The notes: generated by a model from the letters alone, not told the origin. A stretch of 64,000 bases of DNA from Phyllobacteriaceae bacterium (GCA_002708825.1 PAPF01000007.1:267572-331571); one strand, 5' to 3'; counted from the first letter of the stretch, positions 1-9,450 are shown. A program made the numbers and translations.

Positions 1-1
1 C

Positions 2-610
2 AAGCATGACGAGCGCCTGTGCGAAGGCTGCGCGGCGGCAAGCTGGGTGAACCAGCCCGAGCCGGAACTGATCGACAATCGCGAGCAGGTGCTCGATCCG
101 ATGACGGCCTACCAGATCACGTCCATGATGCAGGGCGTGGTGCAGCGCGGCACCGCCGTCACCGTGTCACGGCTGGAGCGCCCCGTTGCCGGCAAGACCG
201 GCACGACCAACGACGAGAAGGATGCCTGGTTCGTCGGTTACACGCCGGATCTCGTGGTCGGCCTGTACCTCGGTTATGACACGCCGCGCCCCATGGGGCG
301 CGGATCGACCGGCGGCGGCCTTGCCGCGCCTGTCTTCACCGAATTCATGGCCGAAGTGCTCAAGGACAAGCCGCCCGTCGAATTCCAGGTGCCCGAAGGC
401 ATGAACCTCATTGCCATCGACCGGAAGACGGGAATGCGCGCCGGCGGCGAGGGCCCGGGCGTCATCATGGAGGCCTTCAAGCCCGGCACCGGTCCAGCGG
501 ACAGCTATTCGGTCATCGGCATGGAAAACATCGCCGTCCAGGAGCGCGCCAAGGCGATTTCACCGCAGGCCAGCCGGGCGATTTCGGGAGGCGCGGGCGG
601 TCTTTACTGA
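2..610 (+). CDS. mrcA: Penicillin-binding protein 1A, C-terminal part (partial at window start)
   Basis: This is the 3' end of a class A penicillin-binding protein, a membrane-anchored periplasmic enzyme that polymerises glycan strands and cross-links peptidoglycan. Only about 200 codons are visible; the reading frame enters the window already open. The conserved transpeptidase KTGTT box is present (around base 193), followed by the usual segment DAWFVGYTPDLVVGLYLGYD and the GGGLAAPVF region typical of PBP1A C-termini. The catalytic Ser-x-x-Lys motif and the glycosyltransferase domain lie outside the window. It is followed by a terminator and then prfB; mrcA-prfB adjacency is common in Rhizobiales. 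The family call is secure, while the exact paralogue (mrcA versus another class A PBP) is inferred from this neighbourhood. Confidence 0.9.
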   Translation, partial: KHDERLCEGCAAASWVNQPEPELIDNREQVLDPMTAYQITSMMQGVVQRGTAVTVSRLERPVAGKTGTTNDEKDAWFVGYTPDLVVGLYLGYDTPRPMGRGSTGGGLAAPVFTEFMAEVLKDKPPVEFQVPEGMNLIAIDRKTGMRAGGEGPGVIMEAFKPGTGPADSYSVIGMENIAVQERAKAISPQASRAISGGAGGLY

Positions 611-636
611 CCCTGCGCCCTGTCTCCCGGCACATG

Positions 637-659
637 GGCGGGCTGCCGGCCCGCCTTTT
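637..659 (+). terminator. Rho-independent terminator after mrcA
   Basis: Stem GGCGGGC (637-643) pairs with GCCCGCC (649-655) over a 5-nt loop and is followed by TTTT (656-659). It lies 26 bases after the mrcA stop codon. Confidence 0.75.
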
Positions 660-734
660 CCCTTTACAGCGCGGATCGTCATTCCTATGGTCCGCGCCGT
701 TTCGAAACCCGAGAAATGATGGAACGGAAAAGAC

Positions 735-1863
735 ATGCGTGCCGAAACGCAGAATCTCGTCGATGAACTCAAGCAGGCCATAAGCCTGCTGAGGAGGCAT
801 CTTTGACTGGGATCAGGCTGTAAAACGTCTGGGATATCTCAATTCCCTGTCGGAAGACCCCGACCTGTGGAACGATCCGCAGGAAGCACAGAAGCTGATG
901 CGTGAACGCCAGGGCCTCGAGGACAATATCGAGGCGATCAAGCGCTTGCAGCAATCGCTCGACGACAATGTCGAACTCATCGCCATGGGCGAGGAGGAAG
1001 ACGACGCGGAGATCGTCCGTGATGCCGAGGCTTCGTTGCGCGCCATGGAGGACGAGGTCGCCCAGCGCCGCGTGGAGACCCTGCTCTCCGGCGAGATGGA
1101 CGCTTCCGACACGTTCCTTGAAGTCCATGCCGGCGCAGGCGGCACGGAAAGCCAGGACTGGGCGCAGATGCTGTTGCGCATGTATACCCGCTGGGCCGAG
1201 CGCAAGGGCTTCAAGGTCGAGGTCCAGGACATCGCCTATGGCGAAGAGGCCGGCATCAAGGGCGCGACCCTGCTGGTCAAGGGCCACAATGCCCATGGCT
1301 GGCTCAAGACGGAATCGGGCGTGCACCGCCTGGTCCGCATCTCGCCCTATGACAGCAATGCGCGGCGCCACACGTCCTTCTCCTCGGTCGGCGTCTATCC
1401 CGTGATCGACGACAACATCGAGATCGAGATCCAGGACAAGGACATCCGCATCGATACCTATCGGTCGTCGGGCGCGGGCGGCCAGCACGTCAACACCACC
1501 GATTCGGCCGTGCGCATCACGCACCTGCCGACCGGGATCGTGGTGACCTCGTCGGAGAAATCGCAGCACCAGAACCGCGCCAACGCCATGAAGGCGCTGC
1601 GCGCGCGTCTCTATGACTTGGAGATGAAGAAGCGCGAGGAAGCGGCCCAGTCGGCTTTCGATTCCAAGACGGATATCGGCTGGGGTCACCAGATCCGGTC
1701 CTACGTGCTTCAACCCTATCAGCTGGTCAAGGACTTGCGAACGGGCGTGGAAAGCACCAGCCCGGACGATGTGCTGAACGGCAATCTCGACGAATTCATG
1801 GAAGCCGCGCTGGCCTCCAGGATCGAGGGGAGCGACGGCCAGCAGGTCGAGGATATCGCCTGA
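735..1863 (+). CDS. prfB: Peptide chain release factor 2 (programmed +1 frameshift)
   Basis: Release factor 2 recognises UGA/UAA stop codons and triggers peptidyl-tRNA hydrolysis. The gene starts at ATG 735 and reads 23 codons to an in-frame TGA at 804-806. It continues in the +1 frame from GAC at 805 to TGA 1861-1863, giving about 375 residues, the usual RF2 length. The GGQ catalytic motif is at about residues 248-250. The stop-codon recognition tripeptide at about 203-205, with the same 45-residue spacing to GGQ as in E. coli, reads SPY rather than SPF. Translating only the long downstream frame (from about 898) would lose the N-terminus. A terminator follows the gene. The start is supported by a purine-rich GGAACGGAAAAG leader. 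The identification is firm. Confidence 0.97.
792..807 (+). promoter_or_regulatory. prfB: prfB programmed +1 frameshift (recoding) site
   Basis: An internal Shine-Dalgarno-like AGGAGG (792-797) is followed by CAT, then the slippery CTT (801-803), the in-frame stop TGA (804-806) and C807. The 3-nt spacing from SD to CTT and the CTT-TGA-C context are the canonical arrangement for RF2 autoregulation: low RF2 lets the ribosome pause at TGA and slip +1. Confidence 0.97.
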
Positions 1864-1895
1864 TCGCGAAAGCACAGGCGAAGGACGCGGGCAAG

Positions 1896-1919
1896 GGGCG
1901 GCTGCGAGCCGCCCTTTTT
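1896..1919 (+). terminator. Rho-independent terminator after prfB
   Basis: A perfect 8-bp stem GGGCGGCT (1896-1903) / AGCCGCCC (1907-1914) with a GCG loop is followed by five T (1915-1919). It ends prfB transcription; the next gene is convergent. Confidence 0.92.
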
Positions 1920-1944
1920 CGTGCCTGGCGGCGGCGGGCGGCCG

Positions 1945-3252
1945 TCAGAGGGCCTCGGTGATCTTCCGGCCTGCCTTGAGATATTTCAGCGGGTTGACCG
2001 GCCGGCCGTTGCGGCGCACCTCGTAGTGAAGATGCGGGCCGGTGGAGCGTCCCGAATTGCCGGACCGGCCGACGATCGTGCCGCGGGTCACCGTGTCGCC
2101 CTTGGAGACCAGCAGCTTGCTCATATGGGCATAACGGGTCGTGTAGCCGTCGGCGTGCTCGATCTCGACCATCCGGCCATAGCCGCCATTCCAACCCGCG
2201 CGGATCACCTTGCCGCTAGCTGTGGCACGCACGGGCAGGCCGACGGAAGCGCGGAAATCCATGCCGGCATGCAGCGCCTTCGTGCCGATGATCGGGTCCC
2301 GCCTGTAACCGAAGCGCGACGAGACCGGCTGGCCGGGCAGGGGATTGGCGAGCGGGTAGACCAATGTGCGCGCCTTCAGCTTGTCGAGCCGTTCCAGCGC
2401 ATTGTCCAGTTCGTCCACATGCGCCTCGAAGGCTGTGGCGCCGCTCACGGGAACCAGCGGCCCGCCGACGCCGTCGCGGTCGTAGCCCTCGGACACGTCC
2501 TTCAGTCCGGCCGCGTCCATCGCATCGGCGATCCGGTCGCTGGTCTGGTGCGCCCTTGCCGTCAGCGTTGCAATCCGCGAGATCTGTTCGTCCTCGATTG
2601 CCCTGAGCGACCGGTTGATGTCGACGAAAAGGCGGTCGGCCCGGTCGGCGGCGCTTTCGTCCTCCGGCCGGCTTGCCGGAGTGAGCGTGGACGCGGCCGC
2701 GAAGCGCGCCGTCATGGCACCGGCCTGTTCGAGCCGGCTCGTCTTGTCAGGCGTTTCGGCGCCGATCCGGGCCTGCTTTGCGGCTGGCCTTGTCGTCGGC
2801 ACCGGCACCGGCACCGAGCCTGTCGACAGGCCGTCGCGCTTGGCCCGTTCCAGCAACGGTCCGAGCCGTCCGTGCCGCGAGGCGAGCGCCTCCTGGCGTT
2901 CGATCAGTTCGGCGACCTTGTTTTCCATCAGTTGCTGGTCCAGCAACTGGCGGCTCGTGATGCGGTCCACCTGGGTGCGCAGCGCCGATATGCGGTCCTC
3001 GTAGCTCTGCTGCACGCGCGCCTGTTGCGCCATGGCCCCCGTGAGGAGATCGTCGCGCAGCACAAGATAGGTCGTCGCCAGTACGTAGCCGAGCGCTGCC
3101 GCGGCCATCACGGACCCCAGCGTGGCGGCAAGCCATGGCCGCACCGTGAAATGGCGCACCTCGTTGCCCCTGGCAATGATGACTGTATGCGGTTCCTTGC
3201 GTTTCCCGAAAACCGGGTTCTCACGCTTGCCTGGAGTCACGGCCCTGTCCAT
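1945..3252 (-). CDS. M23-family (LytM/NlpD-type) metallopeptidase, inner-membrane anchored
   Basis: This is a likely peptidoglycan endopeptidase or amidase activator acting in the periplasm. From ATG 3252 it is about 435 residues: a short basic cytoplasmic N-terminus, one membrane segment (PWLAATLGSVMAAAALGYVL), a long helical coiled-coil-like stretch with several Gln/Arg-rich helices, and a C-terminal M23 domain. Zinc-binding and catalytic residues are intact: the HAGMDF motif (H-x3-D), YAHMSK and HLHYEV. The protein therefore looks like an active LytM enzyme and not a degenerate EnvC-type activator. A TTG at 3306 would extend the N-terminus by 18 residues, but it has no better ribosome site. 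It is third in a same-strand run after bcp and the DUF455 gene. Coiled coil plus LytM is typical of division or elongation factors in alphaproteobacteria. Confidence 0.9.
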   Translation of the reverse strand: MDRAVTPGKRENPVFGKRKEPHTVIIARGNEVRHFTVRPWLAATLGSVMAAAALGYVLATTYLVLRDDLLTGAMAQQARVQQSYEDRISALRTQVDRITSRQLLDQQLMENKVAELIERQEALASRHGRLGPLLERAKRDGLSTGSVPVPVPTTRPAAKQARIGAETPDKTSRLEQAGAMTARFAAASTLTPASRPEDESAADRADRLFVDINRSLRAIEDEQISRIATLTARAHQTSDRIADAMDAAGLKDVSEGYDRDGVGGPLVPVSGATAFEAHVDELDNALERLDKLKARTLVYPLANPLPGQPVSSRFGYRRDPIIGTKALHAGMDFRASVGLPVRATASGKVIRAGWNGGYGRMVEIEHADGYTTRYAHMSKLLVSKGDTVTRGTIVGRSGNSGRSTGPHLHYEVRRNGRPVNPLKYLKAGRKITEAL

Positions 3253-3318
3253 CCGTTCTTCACTTGAATCGAAGCGGATGCATTTAAGCGCCGTTAGGGT
3301 TAACAAAGCGTTGGCGGT

Positions 3319-4137
3319 TCAGCGGGATGTCGAGGCAAGCGATTGATAGAACAGGGGTGTCAGCCCTGCTTCGGCGCGGGCAAGCACATTGAAGGGGGGC
3401 TTTACCTCGCCGCGGAAATTGGCCCGCACGAGGTCCTGGAACCGCCGCACGGGGTCGTGCCCGTCGCGCGCGCAGAAGAAGCGGAACCACTTGGCGCCTA
3501 TCCCGACATGGCCCTTCTCGTCGGTATAGATGATTTCGAGGATGTCCGCCGTCTGGTGGTCGCCCGCCTCGCGCAGCTTTTCCTGCAGCGACGGCGTCAC
3601 GTCCAGACCGCGCGCCTCCAGCACCAATGGCACGATGGCAAGCCGCGCATGCAGGTCGTTGCGGGTCTGGTGGGCCGCCTGCCACAACCCGTCATGGGCC
3701 GGCAGGTCGCCGTAATCGGCGCCCAGCGATTGAAGCCGTTCCCGCAACAGCATGAAATGCTTGGCTTCCTCGAAGGCTACCCGCATCCAGCCGTCGAAGA
3801 ACGATCGCGGCACCGCCTCGCTGGTGAAGCGGGCAACGATATCAAGCGCCAGGTCGATGGCGTTCAGTTCGATATGCGCCAGCGCATGCATCAGCGCGAT
3901 ACGCCCGCGCGCGCTGGAAAGCGAGCGTTTGCGGACCAGTTTCGGCGCAACGAGGTCCGGCTTGTCCGGCCGCCCCGGCCGGTCGGGGATGGGCGGATCG
4001 CCGGGCGTGCGCAATGACAGCCGGCGCTGCATCCAGCGCGCATGGACGTCACGGGTCAGCCGCACCTTGTCATCGAGACAGGCAGCGCTGAGCGCCGCGA
4101 TGCAGCCGCCGCGCAGGCTGACGATCCTTTCGGCCAT
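3319..4137 (-). CDS. DUF455 ferritin-like protein
   Basis: The 272-residue protein belongs to the DUF455 family, which has a ferritin-like four-helix di-metal fold related to MiaE-type proteins. Candidate metal ligands are visible in helical motifs HALAHIELNAIDLA, FEEAKHF (E-E-x-x-H) and DEKGHVG (D-E-x-x-H). No signal peptide or membrane segment is seen, so it is probably cytoplasmic. The physiological substrate of DUF455 proteins is not known to me; an oxidative-stress or metal-related role would fit its position 13 bases downstream of the bcp peroxidase gene on the same strand. Start ATG 4137 follows closely after bcp and gives the expected family length. Confidence 0.85.
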   Translation of the reverse strand: MAERIVSLRGGCIAALSAACLDDKVRLTRDVHARWMQRRLSLRTPGDPPIPDRPGRPDKPDLVAPKLVRKRSLSSARGRIALMHALAHIELNAIDLALDIVARFTSEAVPRSFFDGWMRVAFEEAKHFMLLRERLQSLGADYGDLPAHDGLWQAAHQTRNDLHARLAIVPLVLEARGLDVTPSLQEKLREAGDHQTADILEIIYTDEKGHVGIGAKWFRFFCARDGHDPVRRFQDLVRANFRGEVKPPFNVLARAEAGLTPLFYQSLASTSR

Positions 4138-4150
4138 GGCGAAGACGTCG

Positions 4151-4618
4151 TCAGGCCGATTTCGCTGCGGCGAGAACCTCCTCGGCGTGGCCCGGAACCT
4201 TCACCTTGCGCCAGACGCGCAGGATTGAGCCATCCTCGCCGATCAGGAAGGTGGAGCGCTCCACGCCCATGTATTTGCGCCCGTACATGCTCTTTTCCAC
4301 CCAGACGCCATAGGCTTCCAGCACGCCCTTGTCCTCGTCGGAGACGAGGGCGACCGCCAGGTCGTGCTTGGCCTTGAACTTGTCATGCTTCTTGGCGCTG
4401 TCGGGCGACATGCCGACGACAACCGTGCCGGCCGCCTCGAAATCGCCCTTGAGCCGTGTGAAATCAATGGCTTCAGCGGTGCAGCCGCTGGTGTCGTCCT
4501 TGGGGTAGAAAAACAGCGCGACCTTCTTTCCCCTGAGGTCGGAGAGTTTCAGCGTGCGGCCGCCATCGGCCGGCAAGTCGAATTCCGGCGCCGTCTGCCC
4601 CGCTTCGAGTTCAGCCAT
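4151..4618 (-). CDS. bcp: Peroxiredoxin, Bcp/PrxQ family (thiol peroxidase)
   Basis: This cytoplasmic enzyme reduces hydroperoxides using a peroxidatic cysteine. The 155-residue protein carries the family signature FYPKDDTSGCT, placing the peroxidatic cysteine at residue 46. Threonine (43) and the downstream Arg in the MGVERSTFLI segment match the family. The resolving cysteine found five residues later in many Bcp proteins is isoleucine here, and no other cysteine exists, so this is a one-Cys form that must be recycled by an external thiol. It is first in a same-strand run with the DUF455 gene and the M23 peptidase gene, and divergent from the AsmA-like gene with an 80-bp shared upstream region. 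Confidence 0.93.
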   Translation of the reverse strand: MAELEAGQTAPEFDLPADGGRTLKLSDLRGKKVALFFYPKDDTSGCTAEAIDFTRLKGDFEAAGTVVVGMSPDSAKKHDKFKAKHDLAVALVSDEDKGVLEAYGVWVEKSMYGRKYMGVERSTFLIGEDGSILRVWRKVKVPGHAEEVLAAAKSA

Positions 4619-4698
4619 ATCATTGCCCTTCTTGTATCTTACGGATCGGCAAACCGGTTATAGTGCCATTCACGGATTCGTCTACGGGGCAGGAACGC

Positions 4699-7600
4699 AT
4701 GGATCAGGACAGGGCGCACGCGCAGCATGGCCATGCGCGCGTCCGCTTCAGGCGGCGTGAACTGCCGGCGCTTGACGCCCTGCCGTCCTCTGCGGGCCTG
4801 ACGGCGCAGACGGCGCGTTTCTATCGCTTGGGCAGGATTCTGCGCTGGATCGGCGGGGGCATGCTGGCTTCCGGTCTGGTCGTACTCCTCGCCCTGTCCG
4901 GCGCCTGGGTGGCGATCAATGCGGGCGTGGGGGCGGAGCGGATCAGCCGTGAGGCTGAAACGGCGCTGGCGCGGCTCTACGGTTTTCCCGTCGATGTGTC
5001 GCTTGGCGATACGCGGCTTTCCTTTGCCAACGGGATCAACCTTGCATTCGAGATCGGCGACGTGGACGTACGCCACGCCGGAACCGGCCAGTCCGTGACA
5101 TCCGCGGAAGCGGTGAAGCTGGGCATCGGAAGCTGGGCGCTCCTGAATGGCCGCCTTCAGCTTGCCAGCCTGTCGATTGCCGGCGCGCAAGCTGCCGCCG
5201 GCATGGAGACGCCGGATCCGCAGGCAGATTTCCTTCAGCCGGTCCGCGATGCCGAGGGACTGGTCGATCCGGACCGCGTGCTGGCGCTCGTGTTCGATTC
5301 GGTGCGCGCCGCGCTCAAGCGGCTGGATGCCACCGGGACCGGCCGCATCTCGCTCGACGAGACCCAGGTGACCTATGACGGAATGCGCATCGCGATCGCC
5401 GAGGCCGATCTGCGCCACGCCCTGAACGGAACGTTCGAGGCCTCCGGTGTTCTTGATTTCGCCGGTACGCCGGTCAAATTCGAGGCGAGCGGCCGGCAGG
5501 CGGGCGACGCGATCACGGCGCTTGCGGCCGAGATCCGGACCGGGGGCATGAACCTGCAAGGCGCCGGCGCGGCGCCCGCCCTGGCTGTGCCCGATCTCGA
5601 AATCGCACTGGAGGGGGGCGAAGCGCGGTCCGGCACCGGGCAGGCGCTCAGGATGCGCCTTGAAGCTCCCGCGTTTACCGCCGCCATCGAGACGCCGGGC
5701 GATCTGAAGGGGTCGCTGATGCTGACGGCGGATCTGGCCTCCGGCTCCGGCAAGGTGGACATTCCCGAAGCGCTGCTTCAGGTCAACCGCACGCGCATAC
5801 CGTTTTCCGGGGCGGCCGGTCCCAGGCCTCCCGCAGAGGACGAGGAGCCCGCCTGGCGCTATGAACTGGTTTCCAACGATGTCTTCCTGGCACCCATGGA
5901 CAGTCCGGAGCCGGGCCTGAAATTGGGCGCGCGCATCGCCGGTGTCTACCGGCCGGGAAGCAACAGCCTTGAAGCCTCTTCTCTCGCAGTGCGAACGGCC
6001 GGCGGCGAAGTGCTGGGATCGGCCACCGCCGTCTTCGGTGAGGGGGAGTCGCCTGCCGTGTTTCTCGCGATCCGCTCCGAGCGCCTGCCGGTCTCCCATG
6101 CCAAGCAGCTCTGGCCCTGGCTGTCGGCGCCCAATCCGCGCCGCTGGGTGATGGACAATCTCTTCGACGGCATGCTCACCAATACCGAACTGGAGCTGTC
6201 GGCGGGTCCGGGTCGCCTGACAGACGGGCTTCCCTTCGATTCCGACGAAATCCACGGCCATTTCGAGGTTGCCGGAACGCGCTTCGACGTGGCCGGCGAA
6301 ATCCCGCCCATCCGCGATGCCACCGGCGTCATCGACTTCGCCGGCAACGACGTGACGATCACCCTGTCGCAAGGCACCGGTTTCATGGAGAACGGGCGCA
6401 AGGTGAAGGGCACGAACGGCGTTCTCACCTTCAAGGACACGCACATAAACCCGGTTATCGGCCGCCTGAAGATCGACATCGAGGGCGATGCGCCATCCAT
6501 CGTGGAACTGGCCTCGCGCGAACCCATCAATGCCGGTGAGCGCCTCGGTTTTTCTCCCGACAAGCTGTCCGGGTCGGTGACCGGTGTCGTCGAGACGGAC
6601 ATTCCCGTCGACAAGGATACCGACATCGCCACGCTCGACTGGCGTGTCGATCTCGCCTTCGAGGATCTGGCCATCGACCACGAATTCGATGGCCAGCGCC
6701 TGACGGAGGCCGACGGCAAGGCCGTGATCGACCCCGCAAGCGCGCGCATCGAGGCCAGGGGCAGGCTCAACGGCATCGAGGCGGACCTGTCGCTCGTCGA
6801 GCCCCTGGACGGTGACGATCCGACGGAAGTGGATGTTGCCCTCCTGCTTGACGACAAGGCGCGCAACGAACTGGCGCCGGGCCTCGCGGAGATCGTGTCC
6901 GGTCCCGTCGCGGTGAAGGTTACCGGTCCCTCGGAGCGCCGTACCGTCGAGGCGAAGCTGGACGATGCCGTGCTTTCCGTGCCGTGGATGGGCTGGTCGA
7001 AGGGGAAGGGTGTTCCCGCCACCGCCCGCTTTGTGCTTGAAACGGAAGGGAGCAGGGCTCGGGTGCGCGATCTGTCCGTCGCGGGCGGAAGTTTTTCCCT
7101 TGCCGGCAATGTGGAGCTTTCCTCCGGCGATCTGGTATCTGCCACCTTTTCCCGGGTCCGTCTCAATCGCGGCGACAATTTTTCCGCTCGCCTGACGCGT
7201 CAGCGCAAGGGTCTCAGCATCGACATCGAGGGCGAGGCGATGGACGCGCGCGCCCTGGTCAAGGCTTTGCAGGACAGCACGGCCGCGAATGCTGCCGGTG
7301 CCGGCCAGTCGCAGGTCGCCGTCACCGCCCGTCTCGACCGCGTCACCGGTTTCTCGGGCGAGGTCCTGAGCAACCTGCGCCTCGACTACGCCGGCAAGGG
7401 AAACGAACCGGCCTCCGCCTCGCTCACCGCCGTTGCCCGCTCCGGTTCTGCCGTGGAGGTCCGCCACAATGGCGGAACAAACCGCGCCCTGGAAATCCGC
7501 ACGGGCGATGCCGGCGCGATCCTGAGGTTTCTCGACATCTACGAGCGCATGCAGGGCGGCATCCTCGCCGTCGCGTTGAAGGGCACCGGAAATGGCCCCC

Positions 7601-8082
7601 TGTCGGGCCAGGTCGATGTTCGTGACTTCTGGCTGGTGAACGAACCGCGCCTCGCCTCGCTGGTCTCGACCCCGGCACCCCAGAGCGATGGCCGCAGCCT
7701 GTCGGATGCCGTGCGCAGCGACATCGATACCTCGCGCGTCCGGTTCGACCGGGGCTTCGCGCTGATCAGCAAGGGTGAGAAATCGCTGACCATGCAGCGG
7801 GGCGTGCTGCGTGGTCCGCTCATCGGCACCACCTTCCAGGGAACGCTTTACGACGGGAACGGCAACATGTCGGTCACCGGCACCTTCATGCCGGCCTATG
7901 GCCTGAACAAGATCTTCGGGGAGATCCCGGTGCTCGGCTACGTGCTCGGAAACGGCCGCGACCGTGGCCTGATCGGCATAACCTACAAGCTGTCCGGCAA
8001 CGCCAAGTCACCGAAACTGCAGATCAATCCGATCTCGGCCATCGCGCCGGGTATCTTCCGTTCGATCTTCGAGTTCCGCTAG
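4699..8082 (+). CDS. AsmA-like / YhdP-family envelope protein (DUF3971 domain)
   Basis: A protein of about 1127 residues with one N-terminal membrane helix (GGGMLASGLVVLLALSGAWV) followed by a very long beta-rich periplasmic region with repeated SGxxxxxG and VxGxVxFxxN patterns. It ends in an AsmA-like C-terminal segment (GNGRDRGLIGITYKLSGN, then SPKLQINPISAIAPGIFRS). This is the layout of YhdP/AsmA-like proteins, which are thought to move phospholipid between inner and outer membranes. The start ATG 4699 has AGGA at suitable spacing; a GTG at 4663 would add 12 residues with no ribosome site. It is divergent from bcp and convergent with tyrS. Confidence 0.85.
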   Translation: MDQDRAHAQHGHARVRFRRRELPALDALPSSAGLTAQTARFYRLGRILRWIGGGMLASGLVVLLALSGAWVAINAGVGAERISREAETALARLYGFPVDVSLGDTRLSFANGINLAFEIGDVDVRHAGTGQSVTSAEAVKLGIGSWALLNGRLQLASLSIAGAQAAAGMETPDPQADFLQPVRDAEGLVDPDRVLALVFDSVRAALKRLDATGTGRISLDETQVTYDGMRIAIAEADLRHALNGTFEASGVLDFAGTPVKFEASGRQAGDAITALAAEIRTGGMNLQGAGAAPALAVPDLEIALEGGEARSGTGQALRMRLEAPAFTAAIETPGDLKGSLMLTADLASGSGKVDIPEALLQVNRTRIPFSGAAGPRPPAEDEEPAWRYELVSNDVFLAPMDSPEPGLKLGARIAGVYRPGSNSLEASSLAVRTAGGEVLGSATAVFGEGESPAVFLAIRSERLPVSHAKQLWPWLSAPNPRRWVMDNLFDGMLTNTELELSAGPGRLTDGLPFDSDEIHGHFEVAGTRFDVAGEIPPIRDATGVIDFAGNDVTITLSQGTGFMENGRKVKGTNGVLTFKDTHINPVIGRLKIDIEGDAPSIVELASREPINAGERLGFSPDKLSGSVTGVVETDIPVDKDTDIATLDWRVDLAFEDLAIDHEFDGQRLTEADGKAVIDPASARIEARGRLNGIEADLSLVEPLDGDDPTEVDVALLLDDKARNELAPGLAEIVSGPVAVKVTGPSERRTVEAKLDDAVLSVPWMGWSKGKGVPATARFVLETEGSRARVRDLSVAGGSFSLAGNVELSSGDLVSATFSRVRLNRGDNFSARLTRQRKGLSIDIEGEAMDARALVKALQDSTAANAAGAGQSQVAVTARLDRVTGFSGEVLSNLRLDYAGKGNEPASASLTAVARSGSAVEVRHNGGTNRALEIRTGDAGAILRFLDIYERMQGGILAVALKGTGNGPLSGQVDVRDFWLVNEPRLASLVSTPAPQSDGRSLSDAVRSDIDTSRVRFDRGFALISKGEKSLTMQRGVLRGPLIGTTFQGTLYDGNGNMSVTGTFMPAYGLNKIFGEIPVLGYVLGNGRDRGLIGITYKLSGNAKSPKLQINPISAIAPGIFRSIFEFR

Positions 8083-8095
8083 GCCCGGCAGCCGG

Positions 8096-9343
8096 TCAGA
8101 CCGGCCGGATCAGCGCGTGTTTCTTCTTGCCGAGCGACAGCTTGATCACGCCCTCGGCGTTGACGTCGTCCATGGAGACGGACGCCCGGTCGTCGGCCAC
8201 CGGCCGGTCGTTGACCTTGACCGCGCCGCCCTTCACGTGGCGGCGCATCTCACCGTTCGAAGCCGCCAGTCCCGCCGCCACGAATGCGGCCAGCACGCCC
8301 ATGCCGCCCGTCAGTTCGGAGGCGGCGATTTCCACCGTCGGCAGGTCCGCGCCCAGCGCGCCTTCCTCGAAGGTGCGCCGCGCCGTCTCTGCCGCGTCGT
8401 CGGCGGCCTGGCGGCCATGCAGCATGGCCGTCACTTCCGTGGCGAGCACCTTCTTGGCCTCGTTGATCTCCGAGCCGCCGAGGGCTGCCAGCCTGGCAAT
8501 CTCGTCCATCGGCAGCACCGTGTAGAGCTTGAGGAACCGCTCGACGTCGGCATCCTCGGTATTGCGCCAGTACTGCCAGAATTCGTAGGGGCTCAGCATG
8601 TCGCCATTGAGCCAGACCGCGCCATTGGCCGTCTTGCCCATCTTGGCCCCGGACGATGTGGTCAGCAGCGGCGAGGTCAGCGCGTAGAGTTGCGGCGTGC
8701 CCATGCGATGGCCCAGATCGATGCCGCTGACGATGTTGCCCCACTGGTCCGAGCCGCCCATCTGCAGGCGGCAGCCCTCGCGCCGGTTCAGTTCGACGAA
8801 ATCATAGGCCTGGAGGATCATGTAGTTGAATTCGAGGAAGGACAGCGACTGCTCGCGGTCGAGGCGCAGCTTGACCGAATCGAAGGACAGCATGCGGTTG
8901 ACCGAGAAATGCCGGCCAACGTCGCGCAGGAACTCCACGTAGTTGATGTTCATCAGCCAGTCGGCATTGTTGAGCATCAGGGCCTTGCCGCCGTCGAAAT
9001 CGAGATACTGCGCGAAGGATTGCCTGATGCCTTCCAGATTGGTTGCGATGTCATCGGCGGTCAGCAGCTTGCGCGCCTCGTCCTTGAAGGACGGATCGCC
9101 GATCATCGACGTGCCGCCGCCCATCAGCGCGATGGGCCGGTGACCGGTTTTCTGCAGCCAGTGCAGCATCATGATCTGGATCAGCGAACCGGCATGCAGG
9201 CTCTTCGCCGTCGCGTCGAAGCCGATATAAGCCGTCACCTGCTCCTTGCCGAACAGGTCGTCGAGACCCTGGTCGTCGGAGGTCTGGTGGATGAATCCGC
9301 GCTCGCTCATGGTGCGCAGGAAATCGGACTTGAAGGCGGACAT
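8096..9343 (-). CDS. tyrS: Tyrosyl-tRNA synthetase
   Basis: Charges tRNA-Tyr with tyrosine in the cytoplasm (class I aminoacyl-tRNA synthetase). The 415-residue protein has the HIGH-equivalent HAGS at residues 50-53 and the KMSKS-equivalent KMGKT in SSGAKMGKT, both normal for TyrRS, and [10 protein letters not shown] for tyrosine/ATP binding. A C-terminal S4-type RNA-binding segment ends the protein ([16 protein letters not shown]). ATG 9343 is chosen because the conserved N-terminus starts there; a longer open frame upstream is proline/arginine-rich and not TyrRS-like. It is divergent from anmK with a 107-bp gap. Confidence 0.97.
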   Translation of the reverse strand: MSAFKSDFLRTMSERGFIHQTSDDQGLDDLFGKEQVTAYIGFDATAKSLHAGSLIQIMMLHWLQKTGHRPIALMGGGTSMIGDPSFKDEARKLLTADDIATNLEGIRQSFAQYLDFDGGKALMLNNADWLMNINYVEFLRDVGRHFSVNRMLSFDSVKLRLDREQSLSFLEFNYMILQAYDFVELNRREGCRLQMGGSDQWGNIVSGIDLGHRMGTPQLYALTSPLLTTSSGAKMGKTANGAVWLNGDMLSPYEFWQYWRNTEDADVERFLKLYTVLPMDEIARLAALGGSEINEAKKVLATEVTAMLHGRQAADDAAETARRTFEEGALGADLPTVEIAASELTGGMGVLAAFVAAGLAASNGEMRRHVKGGAVKVNDRPVADDRASVSMDDVNAEGVIKLSLGKKKHALIRPV

Positions 9344-9450
9344 CGGCTTGTTTCCGGATTTTGCTGTGACGAGGGGCCGTGCCGGGTGGTGCAACGGCCC
9401 GCGCGGCTTTAACACTATCCCGGCGGGATTCACAAGAACGGGCGGTTTCC

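Noticed and set aside
669-697. Inverted repeat GCGCGGA...TCCGCGC upstream of prfB
   Set aside because: The 15-nt loop and absence of a T-run or known motif make it a weak structure, and no regulatory role can be supported.
3290-3306. CtrA-like TTAA elements upstream of the M23 peptidase gene
   Set aside because: The TTAA half-sites are not 7 bases apart as in the TTAA-N7-TTAA consensus, so a cell-cycle operator is not supported. A single GANTC site nearby is expected by chance.
4639-7467. Very long open frame antisense to the AsmA-like gene
   Set aside because: High GC content makes antisense frames stay open. The protein is low-complexity Gly/Arg/His/Asp-rich with no domain, while the sense strand codes a recognisable family.
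8091-8105. Short hairpin GCCGGT-CAG-ACCGGC between the AsmA-like gene and tyrS
   Set aside because: It overlaps the tyrS stop region and has no T-tract on either strand, so it was not called as a terminator.
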